Shown here piece by piece: positions 1 through 9,900 of a stretch of DNA of 64,000 nt. The notes beneath the pieces were generated by a model. The model was given only the letters and a program-made list of their open reading frames with translations. It searched no databases and had not been told where the DNA came from. Origin of the DNA: Rheum nobile (taxonomy: Eukaryota; Streptophyta; Magnoliopsida; Caryophyllales; Polygonaceae); NCBI GenBank assembly GCA_027886185.1, contig WOAB01000834.1, positions 248,001 to 312,000 of the forward strand, read 5' to 3'. Numbering within the stretch: position 1 is the first letter of the stretch; each line of letters begins with the position of its first letter. A program made the translations under genes and the position numbers.

Positions 1-620
1 CAAATAGAATTTTGTCAATTTTTTAATTGGGCCTAAAAGCCCATTACAGTTTATGAAGCAATATAAATTTTAATCGGTTGTATTAAATTTTACATATACA
101 TATTCGGTCGGGCTTACAAATTATATATATACACATTAAAATTTAATGGGTCAATAAGCCCAGTACATAGAATGAAATAGATATGAAATAATTAGAAGCC
201 CATTTAAATTTAGTTGTCATTTTGTTTCAGAATCAATACTTATTTACGATACTCTTATATTTATATATAACATACTTTTTCAGAAACCAATTTGAAGCCC
301 ATTAAACAAATTGAGTTTGCCTGATATTGTTATTTCTGGTTTTTGAGCCCAATTAGTACTATTAAACAAGTAATGTGCCAATAAGCCCATTACTTAAATT
401 TTTTTGGTCGAAAATTACTTAGTTTTTTTTAAACAACAAATATATAAATCAATTTTTAGTCTGTTGTACTACTTTTTAATTGGGCCAATAAGCCCATTAA
501 GTTTATAACACTTATTTAAAATGTAATTTGTTGTATTCAAATTTAATGGGCCTAGAAGCCCATAATATCCTACTAGCGTAAAAAAATATTACACTTTTTT
601 AGAGGCTTCTTATCTGTAAT
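1..620. promoter_or_regulatory. Dense TGGGC/GCCCA motif cluster in H1
   Basis: The pattern GGGCC(T/A)A-AAGCCCATTA recurs near 29-48, 145-160, 198, 293, 346, 371, 483-500 and 548-566, and again at 1858, 1891-1910, 1945, 2296-2313 and 2365. TGGGCC/T is the plant 'site II' element bound by TCP factors in many housekeeping promoters; that is family knowledge. Each copy is often a near-palindrome (GGGCC...GCCCA). Whether it drives transcription here is inference. No gene is visible in this stretch. Confidence 0.35.
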
Positions 621-2129
621 TTTTTGTTGTTAAAGTAGATTTTTTTTTTTCTGAAATCAATTTTTTTAATCCATATATGATTGAATCAATTCATTAGTTT
701 AATAAAAAAAATCATGACTCAGACTAAATCCAAAAACATTTATACAAAAAAACACATAGGTTGTTATGTGAAAAAAAATTAGTATATTGTATGGGCCAGT
801 AAAAAGAAATCAAGACCAAATGAAATTAAAATCCCACATGAAAATTGATTGTAATACACCGAAAATCAAGACCTAATGAAATTAAAACAATGAACATAAG
901 GCAATCAATTATTTTTTTAAACACCAAAATCAAAAAGATGCAAGTAAATAGATATACACATTACCTTCATGACGGTAGGGAGAGCGCCAGAGCCTCCTTA
1001 TTCAAGGTACAATCCTCATCAATGTCCAGAAGTCCTCATATCATCATATGAAAAAAAAAATTGTCAGTATATGCGAAAGTGATGAAGCAGGAAAAAAATC
1101 AACACACAATGAAATCCAAAATCGCCCATAATATTGTTTTCTCAATTTTCAAAGTGAACAAGCCAGTCGAGCATTTAAAAAGGAATATGTAGCCGGAGAT
1201 AGAGATAAATAGAGAGAGATGTTACATACCTTATTTTAATGAACACGAATGGTTAGATCTGTCAGAAAATTAGGGTTTAGGTAACCCTCCATTGTCAAGC
1301 TCCAGATCTCCGTTGGTGTCCTTTGGCGTCCTTTGCATGGTACACAGATAATGTAGAATAGATGTTTTTTTTCGATCTGAGAGAGAAAGTCGCTAGATCT
1401 GAAAGAGTTTCTAGAGTAATCTCATGTTTTTTGTGGATCTGTGAGTTCTAGGTCAAAGAAAGGCGGTTGTGCGATGTAGATATCCATCAGAGTGTTTTGT
1501 GTGGAAACAAAACTCGGATCTGGAACCTCTAGATCAGAGTGTTTTTTATGAGCAACAAACTTCGATCTCAAAGATTTAAAAAAAACAAGACGAAGGCTTG
1601 GACGACATTTACAGAAAGAGCAAAATGGAAGGTTGAAAGTGGAATGAAAATTGGCGATGGAACTGGAAAGATTGTAAGAGGAAAGACAGTTCTTGAAACT
1701 TCAAGAAAAAGATAGAGAGAAACCGCAAATGGCGGAGAAATGAAATTGATGAAATGAGGAGAGTGATAGGGTAGGGTTTCCGGCTACTTTTTCCTTATTT
1801 TATTTTTAATACAAAAGAAAATAAATAGTAAATGGACGAGATTTTGTATTTGGGGTTGGGCCATTTGGTTAGATCGAGACATGGTAATTGGGCCTTGAAG
1901 CCCATTAACTCATTTCGATTTCATCTATCCTATATCATTAAAACGTGGGCCCATTAGTCCATTTTGTATTTAAAAATATGTATTTTTTTAATTATATTAA
2001 AATAAATAATTAGTATGTACATTTTTTTTAATTATTTACATTTGTTTATATATAATTATATATATAAAATAAATGTTTAGTTTGTATATTTATTTATTTT
2101 ATTTGGAATATATATCTCAAAATTTCCAG
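621..2129. other. H1 noncoding, family-shared sequence
   Basis: No convincing coding region is seen. 900-1050 and 1555-1720 match blocks of the Helitron at the right edge of the window, so they are old family sequence rather than local insertions. The stretch 1230-1560 is rich in AGATCT and GGATCTG repeats, as is 62740-62990. Confidence 0.5.
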
Positions 2130-2216
2130 TGACAATGTTATGGACGAATTAAACCAAAATAATATAATGTTGAGATTTGGTGGTATTAAAGAGAAATGAC
2201 AAGGGACAAATTAAAT
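2130..2216 (+). pseudogene. Decayed extra copy of Helitron exon a
   Basis: This stretch reads almost base for base like the intact exon at 2571-2645 (ATG-GACGAATTAA, then GTTGAGATT, then ATTA-AGAGAAA), but it carries substitutions that create a TGA. The same decayed copy appears at 63410-63490 in the right-hand Helitron. The duplication therefore predates the split of the two copies. Nothing suggests it is translated. Confidence 0.55.
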
Positions 2217-2550
2217 TTAATACAAATAATAACTTTTTACATAAATCGGGGTTTTTGAGTTGGGCGTCTATTTCACTTCTGGATGTATTCTACTTGGGCC
2301 TAAAAGCCCATTAAACCAATTCAAATTTGCATTAAAAATTTACAGTTTATAAAAATATGATTTGGGCCCATAAGTCCATTTAGTATTTACAAAGTTGTAT
2401 TATATTTTTTTAATACTAAAATAAATAATTAAAATTGAATTTTATTGGGAATACTTATATTAAGTAGTTACACATGTTTATGTATTTTTATAGTATTAAA
2501 ATAATTGATTAGTATGTAGATTTATTTTTTTAACTTTGAATATATCTTAG

Positions 2551-3590
2551 ATTGGCAAGGTGATTTTATTATGGACGAATTAACCCGACATAACAGAACG
2601 TTGAGATTGGCTGCTATTAGAGAGAAACGACAACGAACAAATTCAAATCGATCAGGTTAATAAATTGCATTCAATTCTTTGACATTTTCCCTGATAAATT
2701 GAAATATGAACTTTAATATAAATACTAATTATGCAGGATATATTCTCGGAGTTAGTCACAATTCTTTCGTTACTGATGGTATCCCTATGTCCGACATTTC
2801 AAATGGTTAGTAATGGTTATTCTATAAAGTATCTCTTTACTTCGATTTGTCCATCTATATTGTAATCAGTGTTTGATGTTCGATAATACAATATATCTTT
2901 AATTTCATGATGCCGAAAAAAAATTAATGTCTAAAATAAACTTAACTATGTTTATAACTATTAAAAAAAATTGTTGTTTTATATTGTTTCCTTATACGTA
3001 AAGTTTGTAAACCATATCCATCTATTTATGCAGTAAACCAGAATATTACACCGTCGGCTCTACATTTACCCCAAAGTGATCAAAACATTCATAATTCACT
3101 TTTACCTATTAGCTTTCCAGACGAAGACAACTATGGTACACTTTTTTTGTTCTTACTATTCGTTTTATTAAGTATCAAAATTTATGTTGTGTTATTATCA
3201 ATAATAAGTAGATTATGATATAACTATTTATTTGTAGTTCAATTGCACAATGTCATGCTTACAGAACAAAATCATATGCACAATGTCGAACAAGGTATGT
3301 ATTCTTAAAAGTGGTATGAAATAAGTAATTTATGTATTTATAATATTAGAAATTTATTTTCATGCACAAATTAGCTCGACAAAGGAGAAAATTGAGAATG
3401 AATGTGATAAGGCATAAGCGGGATGGAACACCGCTAATCGAATCAGGTTAGAACAAAATATATCATATTTAATTAAAATTTAAAATTAATGTAGATTTTG
3501 CTTAACCAAAATTTTATGCAGGCAATATACTTGGAAATATTAGCAACTCTATATTTACCCAAGCTACATCATTATCTATTACAGTTTATG
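2551..3590 (+). CDS. Six-exon Helitron N-terminal gene fragment
   Basis: Six short exons can be read at 2551-2655, 2737-2805, 3034-3135, 3238-3294, 3375-3446 and 3522-3590. All introns begin GT and end AG. All exon lengths are multiples of three (105, 69, 102, 57, 72, 69) and all junctions are phase 1, so the frame stays open throughout. The product starts around MDELTRHNRTLRL and is Arg-rich. Exons a/b and e/f look like duplicates: RHNRTLRL...SG-YILG against RQRRKLRM...SG-NILG. Exons a and b recur with identical lengths at 58175-58427, upstream of a helicase piece. I infer that this is the N-terminal part of the Helitron Rep/Hel gene. The downstream Rep and helicase parts are missing here: after exon f the sequence runs straight into the 3' terminus. 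No further exon is seen, so the unit is likely non-functional. Confidence 0.55.
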
Positions 3591-3771
3591 GTTAGTCATT
3601 AATGAAATTTATTATCTAATATACTTTTATACATGCATGGTCTTAAGTTCGAGGTTATTAATAGTCGATTAGTCATTTTTTTAAAATAACTAATCGAATA
3701 TATATTGAACCAATGACTCATCAATAATTAAAATATACTATTTTTAAAAATGTAAAAAAAAATAAACAAAT

Positions 3772-3799
3772 CCCGTGCAAGGCACGGGTATTACACTAG
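3772..3799 (+). other. Helitron 3' terminus (hairpin + CTAG)
   Basis: A 7-bp stem CCCGTGC/GCACGGG with a 3-base loop is followed after about 8 bases by CTAG and a host T. The terminus at 59495-59522 is the same with two changes in the hairpin. Confidence 0.85.
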
Positions 3800-3807
3800 T
3801 AATAAAT

Positions 3808-5582
3808 AAATATAGAGAGAGAGTTTGGTTCTGGTGAGGAGACTTTCTATAATAAATAGTAGGAAGCTTTATGGAGCGTTGATCTTTTTAATCCTAAGGA
3901 TAATATAATAGCGTTCATTAAGATTCTAATAAAACTTGTTCACACAATAAAACCTGCAACAAAATAAAAAGAAACTTATTAGGAAAGTAAATAAGAGGTT
4001 CCTAAAATCTCTCTCCTAAATTTCTACTCAAAAGATTTTTACCAGAAAGTAAAAAGTCTCTTATCATCTTCTCTCAGCCTCTTCAGTTGAACAACTCGAT
4101 CTCTCTCTCAATTTCTCCATCGTATTGCACAACGTCGATCCACCGTGGTTCGCCGGAATTGTTCTCCCTTTCAATCTTGATCGTCTTCTCCCTCTTAATG
4201 AACAACTTCAAATTCTACCTTATCAAGATGAACAATAAGAAAATTCTAATGAACAAGATGAACAACGTTATATAACTACCTAATGAACAACTTCAAATTC
4301 TAAATGAACAAGAAAAAAAAAACACATTGCATTGTACTGCCAATTCGAAATAGACAACTTCAAATTCGACCTAATGAACAAGAGAACAAAGAAAAATCTA
4401 TCGCTCGTATGAACAAGATGAACAAATTCATAAAATGACCCAATGAACAACTACCAATTCGAAATGAACAAGATGAAGAACACACATCATTTTGAACAAA
4501 GAATAGTTAGAATCAAAGGTACATGATTCAAACTCGAAATAGACAACTTCAAATTCGAAATAGACAATATGAACAACAAAGAAAACACTATTGTCATGAA
4601 CAAGATGAACAAATTCATATAACGACCTAATGAACAACTACCAATTCGAAATGAACAGGATGAAGAACATACGGCAATTTGAACAAAGAATATTTAGAAT
4701 CAAAGATATATAATTCAAATTCGAAATAGACAACTTCAAATTCGAAATAGACAATATGAACAACAAAGAAAACACTATTGTCATGAACAAGATGAACAAT
4801 TCATATAACGACCTAATGAACAACTACCAATTCGAAATGAACAAGATGAGGAACATAGTTGTAAACTGAATTGTTCGTATATCTTGTGACCTAATGAACA
4901 ACTAAAAAATTCGAAATGAACAAGAATAACATTCACGATGAACAAGAAGAAGAAGAAGAACGTAGAAATTGCGGTAGTGAGTCTTGTGACCTAATGAACA
5001 ACAATAACATTCGCGATGAACAAGAAGAAGAAGAACGTAGAAATTGCGGTTCACATATAGGAACAAGTATATGAACAACTTTAATTTTGACTTATTGAAC
5101 AAGAAAACAACGAAAAATCTAATGAAATTGAAAGAAAACATAAAGGACGTGACCAAACCTTTGTCCATTAAAATTACAGGCGTTGAAACATTACCCTCAT
5201 CTTGTTGTTCATGCTTTTATAATTCATCGTTGGTTTCTTCTGAAGCTTCCGTTTCCATATCAAAATCACCACACAAACCCAAATCATTAAGATTTTGAAA
5301 ATCACTCATTAAGGTTTGTAAGAGATGGAAGAAAACGATGAAGCAAAAGATATTGAAGGAAACGTCTAAATGCAAACCAGCATAACCATAATATCCAAAA
5401 AAAAAACTATAATTAAGAAAGTTGGGTGTGGTGTGAGTTGTGATTCCCTACTTCACAAAACATGTTAATTTATTTGATTAAATCTCTACCCTTGGATTAG
5501 TTTAATCTAATGGATAATAACACTCCTCACTATTTACCCTATCACCTATATGCACTTGAACCTACTTCTCTATATATATAAT
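3808..5582. mobile_element. Possible nonautonomous element around the 187-bp array
   Basis: The left flank (TATAGAGAGAGAGTTTGGTTC near 3810) and the reverse complement of the right flank (ATATAGAGAAGTAGGTTC near 5575) are similar and lie at opposite ends of a block with one style of sequence. This could be an imperfect terminal inverted repeat. I cannot identify a TSD or superfamily, so the boundaries are tentative. Confidence 0.3.
4285..5040. repeat. 187-bp tandem repeat array rich in ATGAACAA
   Basis: Near-complete units run 4443-4629 and 4630-4814, with partial units before (from about 4285) and after (4815-5040). Each unit contains ATGAACAAGATGAACAA and runs of AATTCGAAATAGACAA. Small open frames on the minus strand are by-products of the repeat and repeat with it. 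The period is 185-187 bp. Confidence 0.8.
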
Positions 5583-5817
5583 ATGTTCGATAACAGTAGT
5601 AGGCTAGGCCGAGAATGTCACAATTATTGTTTTTTATTTTCAAAATTATTGACCTCGAGACCCTGCTCACACAGGTATTAATGTATTATAGTGAATTGGT
5701 CGTTATTGCATGTATAAGTATAACAACAATATGACTAAGTAAAGGAGAAACGCTCCCCAAAAAAACGCTCCGCCGGCTTTAGAAAAAATGCTCCACCGAG
5801 CCTCCACCACTTGAAGC
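5041..5817. other. No gene recognised
   Basis: AT-rich sequence with a weak + strand open frame at 5044-5298 (Lys/Ser-rich, no recognisable domain), probably chance. From about 5735 the base composition rises sharply in GC, marking the start of the captured-gene block. Confidence 0.4.
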
Positions 5818-5844
5818 TTGATCCCAACCATGGCCGACCGTCTC

Positions 5845-6058
5845 TACCCTCCGCCGATCCACTGCTCGACATCAGCCAACCATGGCCGTTGTGACCCTCC
5901 GGCGACCGCCGCTTTCCCAAACCTCTCGCTGCACACACACCAAACCACCAGCTACCCTCCGCCGATCCACTGCTCGACATCAGCCAACCATGGCCGTTGT
6001 GACCCTCCAGTGACCGCCGCTTTCCCAAACCTCTCGCTGCACACACACCAAACCACAG
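5845..6058 (+). repeat. 108-bp direct repeat, two copies
   Basis: TACCCTCCGCCGATCCACTG begins at 5845 and again at 5953. The copies differ by only a few bases, and the second ends at 6058. In one + frame they encode a repeated 36-residue His/Thr/Pro-rich peptide. The block lies directly upstream of the captured bS6 fragment. Confidence 0.85.
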
Positions 6059-6174
6059 AGCCACCAGGTCTCACCCACCGGACCTCATCCACTGGTTGGA
6101 CCACCCAGCCTCTAGACCACATGGCTCATTGTCGCATCAATGGATGCGCTCTCATGCCTTCAACCTCCCGATCA

Positions 6175-6423
6175 AGTTTCCAAACCAGGCGGCTCTCGCC
6201 ACTCAGAGCTCAAAGCTTCTTTTTCTCCGCTTCCTTCTTCAACGATGTCGACGGCCCTACCGATGACGACAATGGTCCATGCGGCGGTGCGATGGCGGTT
6301 GAGGAGGATAAGCCGGAGATTCCCTACCCTCCGGGGATCCGCAAGTTCGAGACCATGGCGGTTCTCAAACCTGATATGAACGAGGTTGAGCGCCTCACTT
6401 TGACTCCGAAGCACAAAGAGGCT
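6175..6423 (+). pseudogene. RPS6: Captured fragment of nuclear gene for plastid ribosomal protein bS6
   Basis: One + frame reads RAQSFFFSASFFNDVDG, then EDKPEIPYPPGIRKFETMAV, then LKPDMNEVERLTLT. This strongly resembles the region of plant plastid bS6 at the mature N-terminus and start of the S6 fold (family consensus EDKPE..PPG(L/I)R.(Y/F)ETMAVLRPDM.EDERL.LTQKYEE). bS6 is part of the plastid 30S subunit and is imported from the cytosol. Here homology stops at about 6423, after LTPKHKE; the rest of the S6 fold is absent. The frame is open upstream to 5818, but the upstream part is repeat-derived and not transit-peptide-like. Surroundings are all transposon-derived, so I read it as a transduplicated fragment rather than a working gene. 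Confidence 0.75.
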
Positions 6424-6975
6424 TCAATTTCGCTCCTGAAATTCGAATTTATGCTTCTGCTTCGTTTCAAGTTCAGACGATGTCGGTTGTTCCTTTGAGA
6501 CCGATGCTTTGTTTGTCTCTGCCACCGAGAGCCAACACAAAGACGAACCTTTCTTCTAAGCTTGGTGCGGATACCACTCTTCATTTGAGGTGCTATTCTA
6601 GAGTGTGAACCGAGTTGTATTGGTTGAGGTCGTAGATGTGTCTAAGGCTCCTAAAGATCTTCCATCTCGGTGGAGGGAACGTCATGGGTCCATTTTACAT
6701 TTACCAGGATTCCTGTTTGACCTGCTTCCGGCGCTGCTTTTCTGCTAGTGCTTTACTCATTTCGCGCTCTTGTTCGTTTATGTTCCTCTTGTGTTTTGTT
6801 GTATTCTTCTTTTCTTGCTTTTTATTTCGTTTTTTGTTCATTTTTTCATGTCGGTTTGACCGATGTCGATTTATTCGGCCTCTTGATCTACCAGGTTTGT
6901 CTGGTACATCAAATTCTTACCTTTTTTTTAAAAAAATAAAAATATATATGACTAAGTGGAAATTCCACGTAAACA
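6424..6975. other. Captured or unique sequence, no gene recognised
   Basis: Mixed composition, with a T-rich + frame (6636-7031) encoding a Phe/Cys-rich peptide with no known domain. It may be more transduplicated exon or UTR sequence continuing from the bS6 fragment. No element ends are recognised. Confidence 0.35.
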
Positions 6976-7185
6976 GGTTTTTTTTTGTCTTGATCACCTT
7001 CTTTGATCGGACAGAACAACTCTACGTCTAGACCGGGGTACTGTTGGCACACGAAGTGGTAGACCCCTCCCAACATCAGTGTCTCCATACACGCCTCCAG
7101 CAGGAATCGAACTTGAGACCTCTTGATAGAACGCTTAAGACACTCTAGTACCAAACCATTAGACCAACTGAATGTTGGTTGTAAA
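6976..7185 (-). repeat. tRNA-derived SINE remnant
   Basis: On the minus strand, TGGTCTAATGGTTTGG (7156-7170) resembles a pol III A box. GGTCTCAAGTTCGATTCC (7103-7120) resembles a B box about 40 bases further on. Downstream the sequence continues into an A-rich tail, seen as the T run at 6978-6986 on +. It does not fold as a full tRNA, and the head looks like that of plant tRNA-related SINEs. No clear TSD was found. Confidence 0.5.
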
Positions 7186-7789
7186 CAGGGTTTGTTGCTT
7201 AAGGTGTACCTATTTTTTTCCGAACAAGTCGAAAGGATATTTTTGTGCAAATCCGTGTACAATATAAAGGCAAAAAAAAGAGAACAAAAGAAGTCAAGTA
7301 GTGAAATCACATAATGTTAAAGTCCGGTGGGCCGATAAAGGTGGACGTTAATTCAATATGTGCGCATATGCGCGTTAAAGCCCAACACATAAGCCCGGTG
7401 AAGTTCCATCCTAAAATCAATTGACAATAGAAAGAGTAATCCACTAAGCTTATATACTAATTTTGTTTAGTCTTTATTTCCGATGTGAGATAGTATCTTA
7501 ACACATAAAATGCGACATAGATGCAAAAAAAAGGCACAGAACACACACACATCTGAGAATTAGGCCGAAGAACTCCTAAGATAAGGTCCCAAACTATAAC
7601 TCTAGCTATAAGCTCACCGCATTAGATCTAAGACCCTAAAACTAACCCTTAAGAAGATTGGACGACTTAGTTTAAGCTTTAGAAACACGAATATTTTCCC
7701 TTCATATGCATAACTTCTGTGAAAGTTAAGACTTAAGAGTATAAACATAACTTTTGTGAGACTTAAAAGGGTGAGATCCTAGCTTTATA
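7186..7789. other. No gene recognised; possible LTR debris
   Basis: The stretch 7320-7510 (ending near CCGATGTGAGATAGTATCTTAACA) looks like sequence often found at the edge of plant LTR elements, but I find no paired end and no TSD. Nothing coding is seen. Confidence 0.3.
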
Positions 7790-8141
7790 CTCCCTCCGTT
7801 AAGTTTTAATTGACGTTCTAGGCTTAAGTCTTTGTTAAGTTTTAATTGTCATTTTAGATTTTTTCACCTATTTTTTCCAGATTTACCCTCATGCTTAATA
7901 ATTTTTTTTTATTTTTTTTTTGGATTCTCAATTTTTTATTTATTACTTTCTCGTTTTCTAAGAGAAACGTAACAAGATGAGATTTTCTTTTGATTTTTTT
8001 ATTTTTTTTTATCTTTTTGTGAGATTTCATGAGCAGTAATTTAAAAGTAATTAGTCACTAATCATAAGGTTAATCTGAAAAAATAATTGATTTCTTATTT
8101 TGTCTGAAATTTGCTAGAACGTCAATTAAAACTTAACGGAG
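7790..8141. mobile_element. Mariner/Stowaway-type MITE, 352 bp
   Basis: The element starts CTCCCTCCGTTAAGTTTTAA and ends TTAAAACTTAACGGAG, giving inverted repeats of roughly 30 bp. It is flanked by TA at 7788-7789 and 8142-8143. The right tip has lost the last bases of the CTCCC terminus. There is no coding capacity. Confidence 0.8.
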
Positions 8142-8645
8142 TAATAACTTTCCTCCAATTTTACTTGGGCCGACCTCTATCTAGATGTATGCCGAGAGCC
8201 AATCCGGTCCTTACACATGCACACCGGAGTGTTAGGAAGCAAATTTGCTTATAAATAAACTTTGTTTAATTAGGGGAACATGATTGTATATATACTTTAT
8301 TGAATCTTATAGCTAATTTATGAATAAAATTATAGAAAAATTCACCCGATGCTAATTTGTTTAATTAGGGGCATATATTAGGGATGGGGAACACGATTGT
8401 TCATATATATGACCAATCCGACCATTTGTTTGTAATAAGCTTAATTGCTCAAGTTTTGTCATATATAGAAATATAAACTTACGTACTGTTGGGGTTTTCA
8501 AGTATAAAAAACCATAACGTTTTGGATTCTCAGGGTTGGTCCGCTAAAATTATTTTGTAATTTATTTATCAAATTTTCAAAAATTTGTTCCAAACATATA
8601 TCTTTTTTTATATATAATTTGAAGATCATTTAACTCGATTCTCAT
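8142..8645. other. No gene recognised
   Basis: AT-rich with no open frame of note. The phrase AATTTGTTTAATTAGGGG(A/C) occurs twice near 8262 and 8352, hinting at a short direct repeat. Confidence 0.4.
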
Positions 8646-9760
8646 TAGGGGTCTGTTCAGTTCGCCAGTTAAGTCGACTTAAAGTGACTTAACTGAACTT
8701 TTTTCCGAAAATAAGTCAGGATGACTTAACTTATGCACGTAACCCCGTTCGATTCGCCAAAAATTTAAGTCGACTTAAAGTGATTTAAAACGACTGAACT
8801 TAATCAAAAATTTTAAGCTAGGAATCCTGACTTTTTTTATTTTAAGTGACTGAACTTAAACAAAATAATCAATCTATCCCCAATATTACATCTCGATAGC
8901 CCTCCATTTCTCAATTCTCATTTTCACATATCTCTCTCGTGCTCATCATCTGGAATCCCCCAGCCGGTGCCTCCGATCATCTTCTCCGACGATACCATCT
9001 CTGTCATCCCTCCGTCGTTCCCGACTGGAAGCCCAGAACAGGTAGACTTCTCCATCTCTCCTCTTCCTCATCTTCTTCGTCTCATTTCTTCATCCTCTTC
9101 CTCCTCATATCTATCTTCGACTGGTTGGCTAACGAGCGATTAGGGCTGGGTTTCTCGTGATCGAAGGGCTCGTCCTCCTCGCCTCCTCTTCGTCTACCTT
9201 TTTAGGGTTTGTCCTCCTCGCCTCCTCTTCCTTCGGCGTTCATGAGTTTGTTTTGGATTTTTAGGGTTCCAGTCGTGGACGGGGGTTGCTTGCACTTGTC
9301 GTCGCGCCTCCAGTCGTCGCCAGGGGTTGCTTGCACTTGCTCGTCGGGGATCTCACCTCCAGTCGTCGCCGAGGTTGTTGTACTTGCTAGCTGACAGGGA
9401 AGGCCAACAGGATCTTGCAGGCTATTATGCTTCGACTGCAGTCACAAGGGGTGAAGGTAACCCTAAAATGTCGAACAGAGCATGTCAAAGGGGTGCAACC
9501 ATATATGAGGCCTTCTCATGTGCTAAACATGTGATGCCCTCAAAATTTTAATTTTGAGGGTAATTTGGGTATTTTAAGGATTTTTCAGTTTGGACAAGTC
9601 GGGACGAACCGAATGCGTTTTATTGAATTCAGTCATTCATTTCAGCCTCAGTTGATTTCAGTTCAGTCGTCAGCTTAAATTTTACCTTACAACTTCAGTT
9701 CAGTCCAGTACCCAGTTCAGTTTCAATTCAATTCAGTCTTTGCGAACCGAACAGACCCTA
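8646..9760. mobile_element. 1.1-kb TIR element carrying GC-rich gene-like DNA
   Basis: The left end reads TAGGGGTCTGTTCAGTTCGC and the right end, reverse-complemented, reads TAGGGTCTGTTCGGTTCGC. Inside each end lie runs rich in CAGTT/AAGTC-type short words (8665-8850 and 9640-9745). The centre (8930-9545) is markedly GC-richer, with Ser-rich frames and CTCC/TCTTCC tracts like a plant 5' UTR or first exon. It is probably a Pack-type nonautonomous element. I do not recognise the source gene. The superfamily (PIF/Harbinger-like or hAT-like) is uncertain because no clean TSD is visible. Confidence 0.6.
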
Positions 9761-9900
9761 GATCTGTTAGCAACTAAAAGAAATTAATTATTCGCCGTAT
9801 ATAAAATTATATGTAGTTTTTCTTTTTTGCTAAATGACTAGTAGCATTCTTGTAGCTAGGAAAAATATATACCTTTATCAGAATTAAGAATTTGCTCCAT

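Larger units (their letters stand above)
1..3799 (+). mobile_element. Helitron H1 (3' part; 5' end lies left of the window)
   Basis: The 3' terminus is classical for a Helitron: a GC-rich hairpin at 3772-3788 (CCCGTGC, loop AAG, GCACGGG), then TATTACACTAG ending at 3799 and a host T. There are no TIRs and no TSD, as expected for rolling-circle elements. Blocks at 900-1050, 1555-1720 and 2105-2340 resemble parts of the Helitron starting at 59652 (62450-62600, 62980-63130, 63410-63600). Exons at 2551-2805 resemble 58175-58427 in the Helitron at 50947. No Rep/HUH or helicase region is visible in this copy, so it is probably non-autonomous. The matching 5' terminus is not in the window. Confidence 0.8.

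Noticed and set aside
5735..6064. Minus-strand open frame with a Gly/Trp/Arg-rich repeated peptide
   Set aside because: It is the antisense shadow of the 108-bp repeat; the peptide repeats with the DNA and has no domain.
7075..7170. Possible tRNA gene on the minus strand
   Set aside because: Only A- and B-box-like parts fit; no cloverleaf or acceptor stem could be drawn, and an A-rich tail follows, so SINE-like.
7320..7520. LTR of a copia-type element
   Set aside because: Only the style of sequence suggests it; no second end, TSD or internal region.
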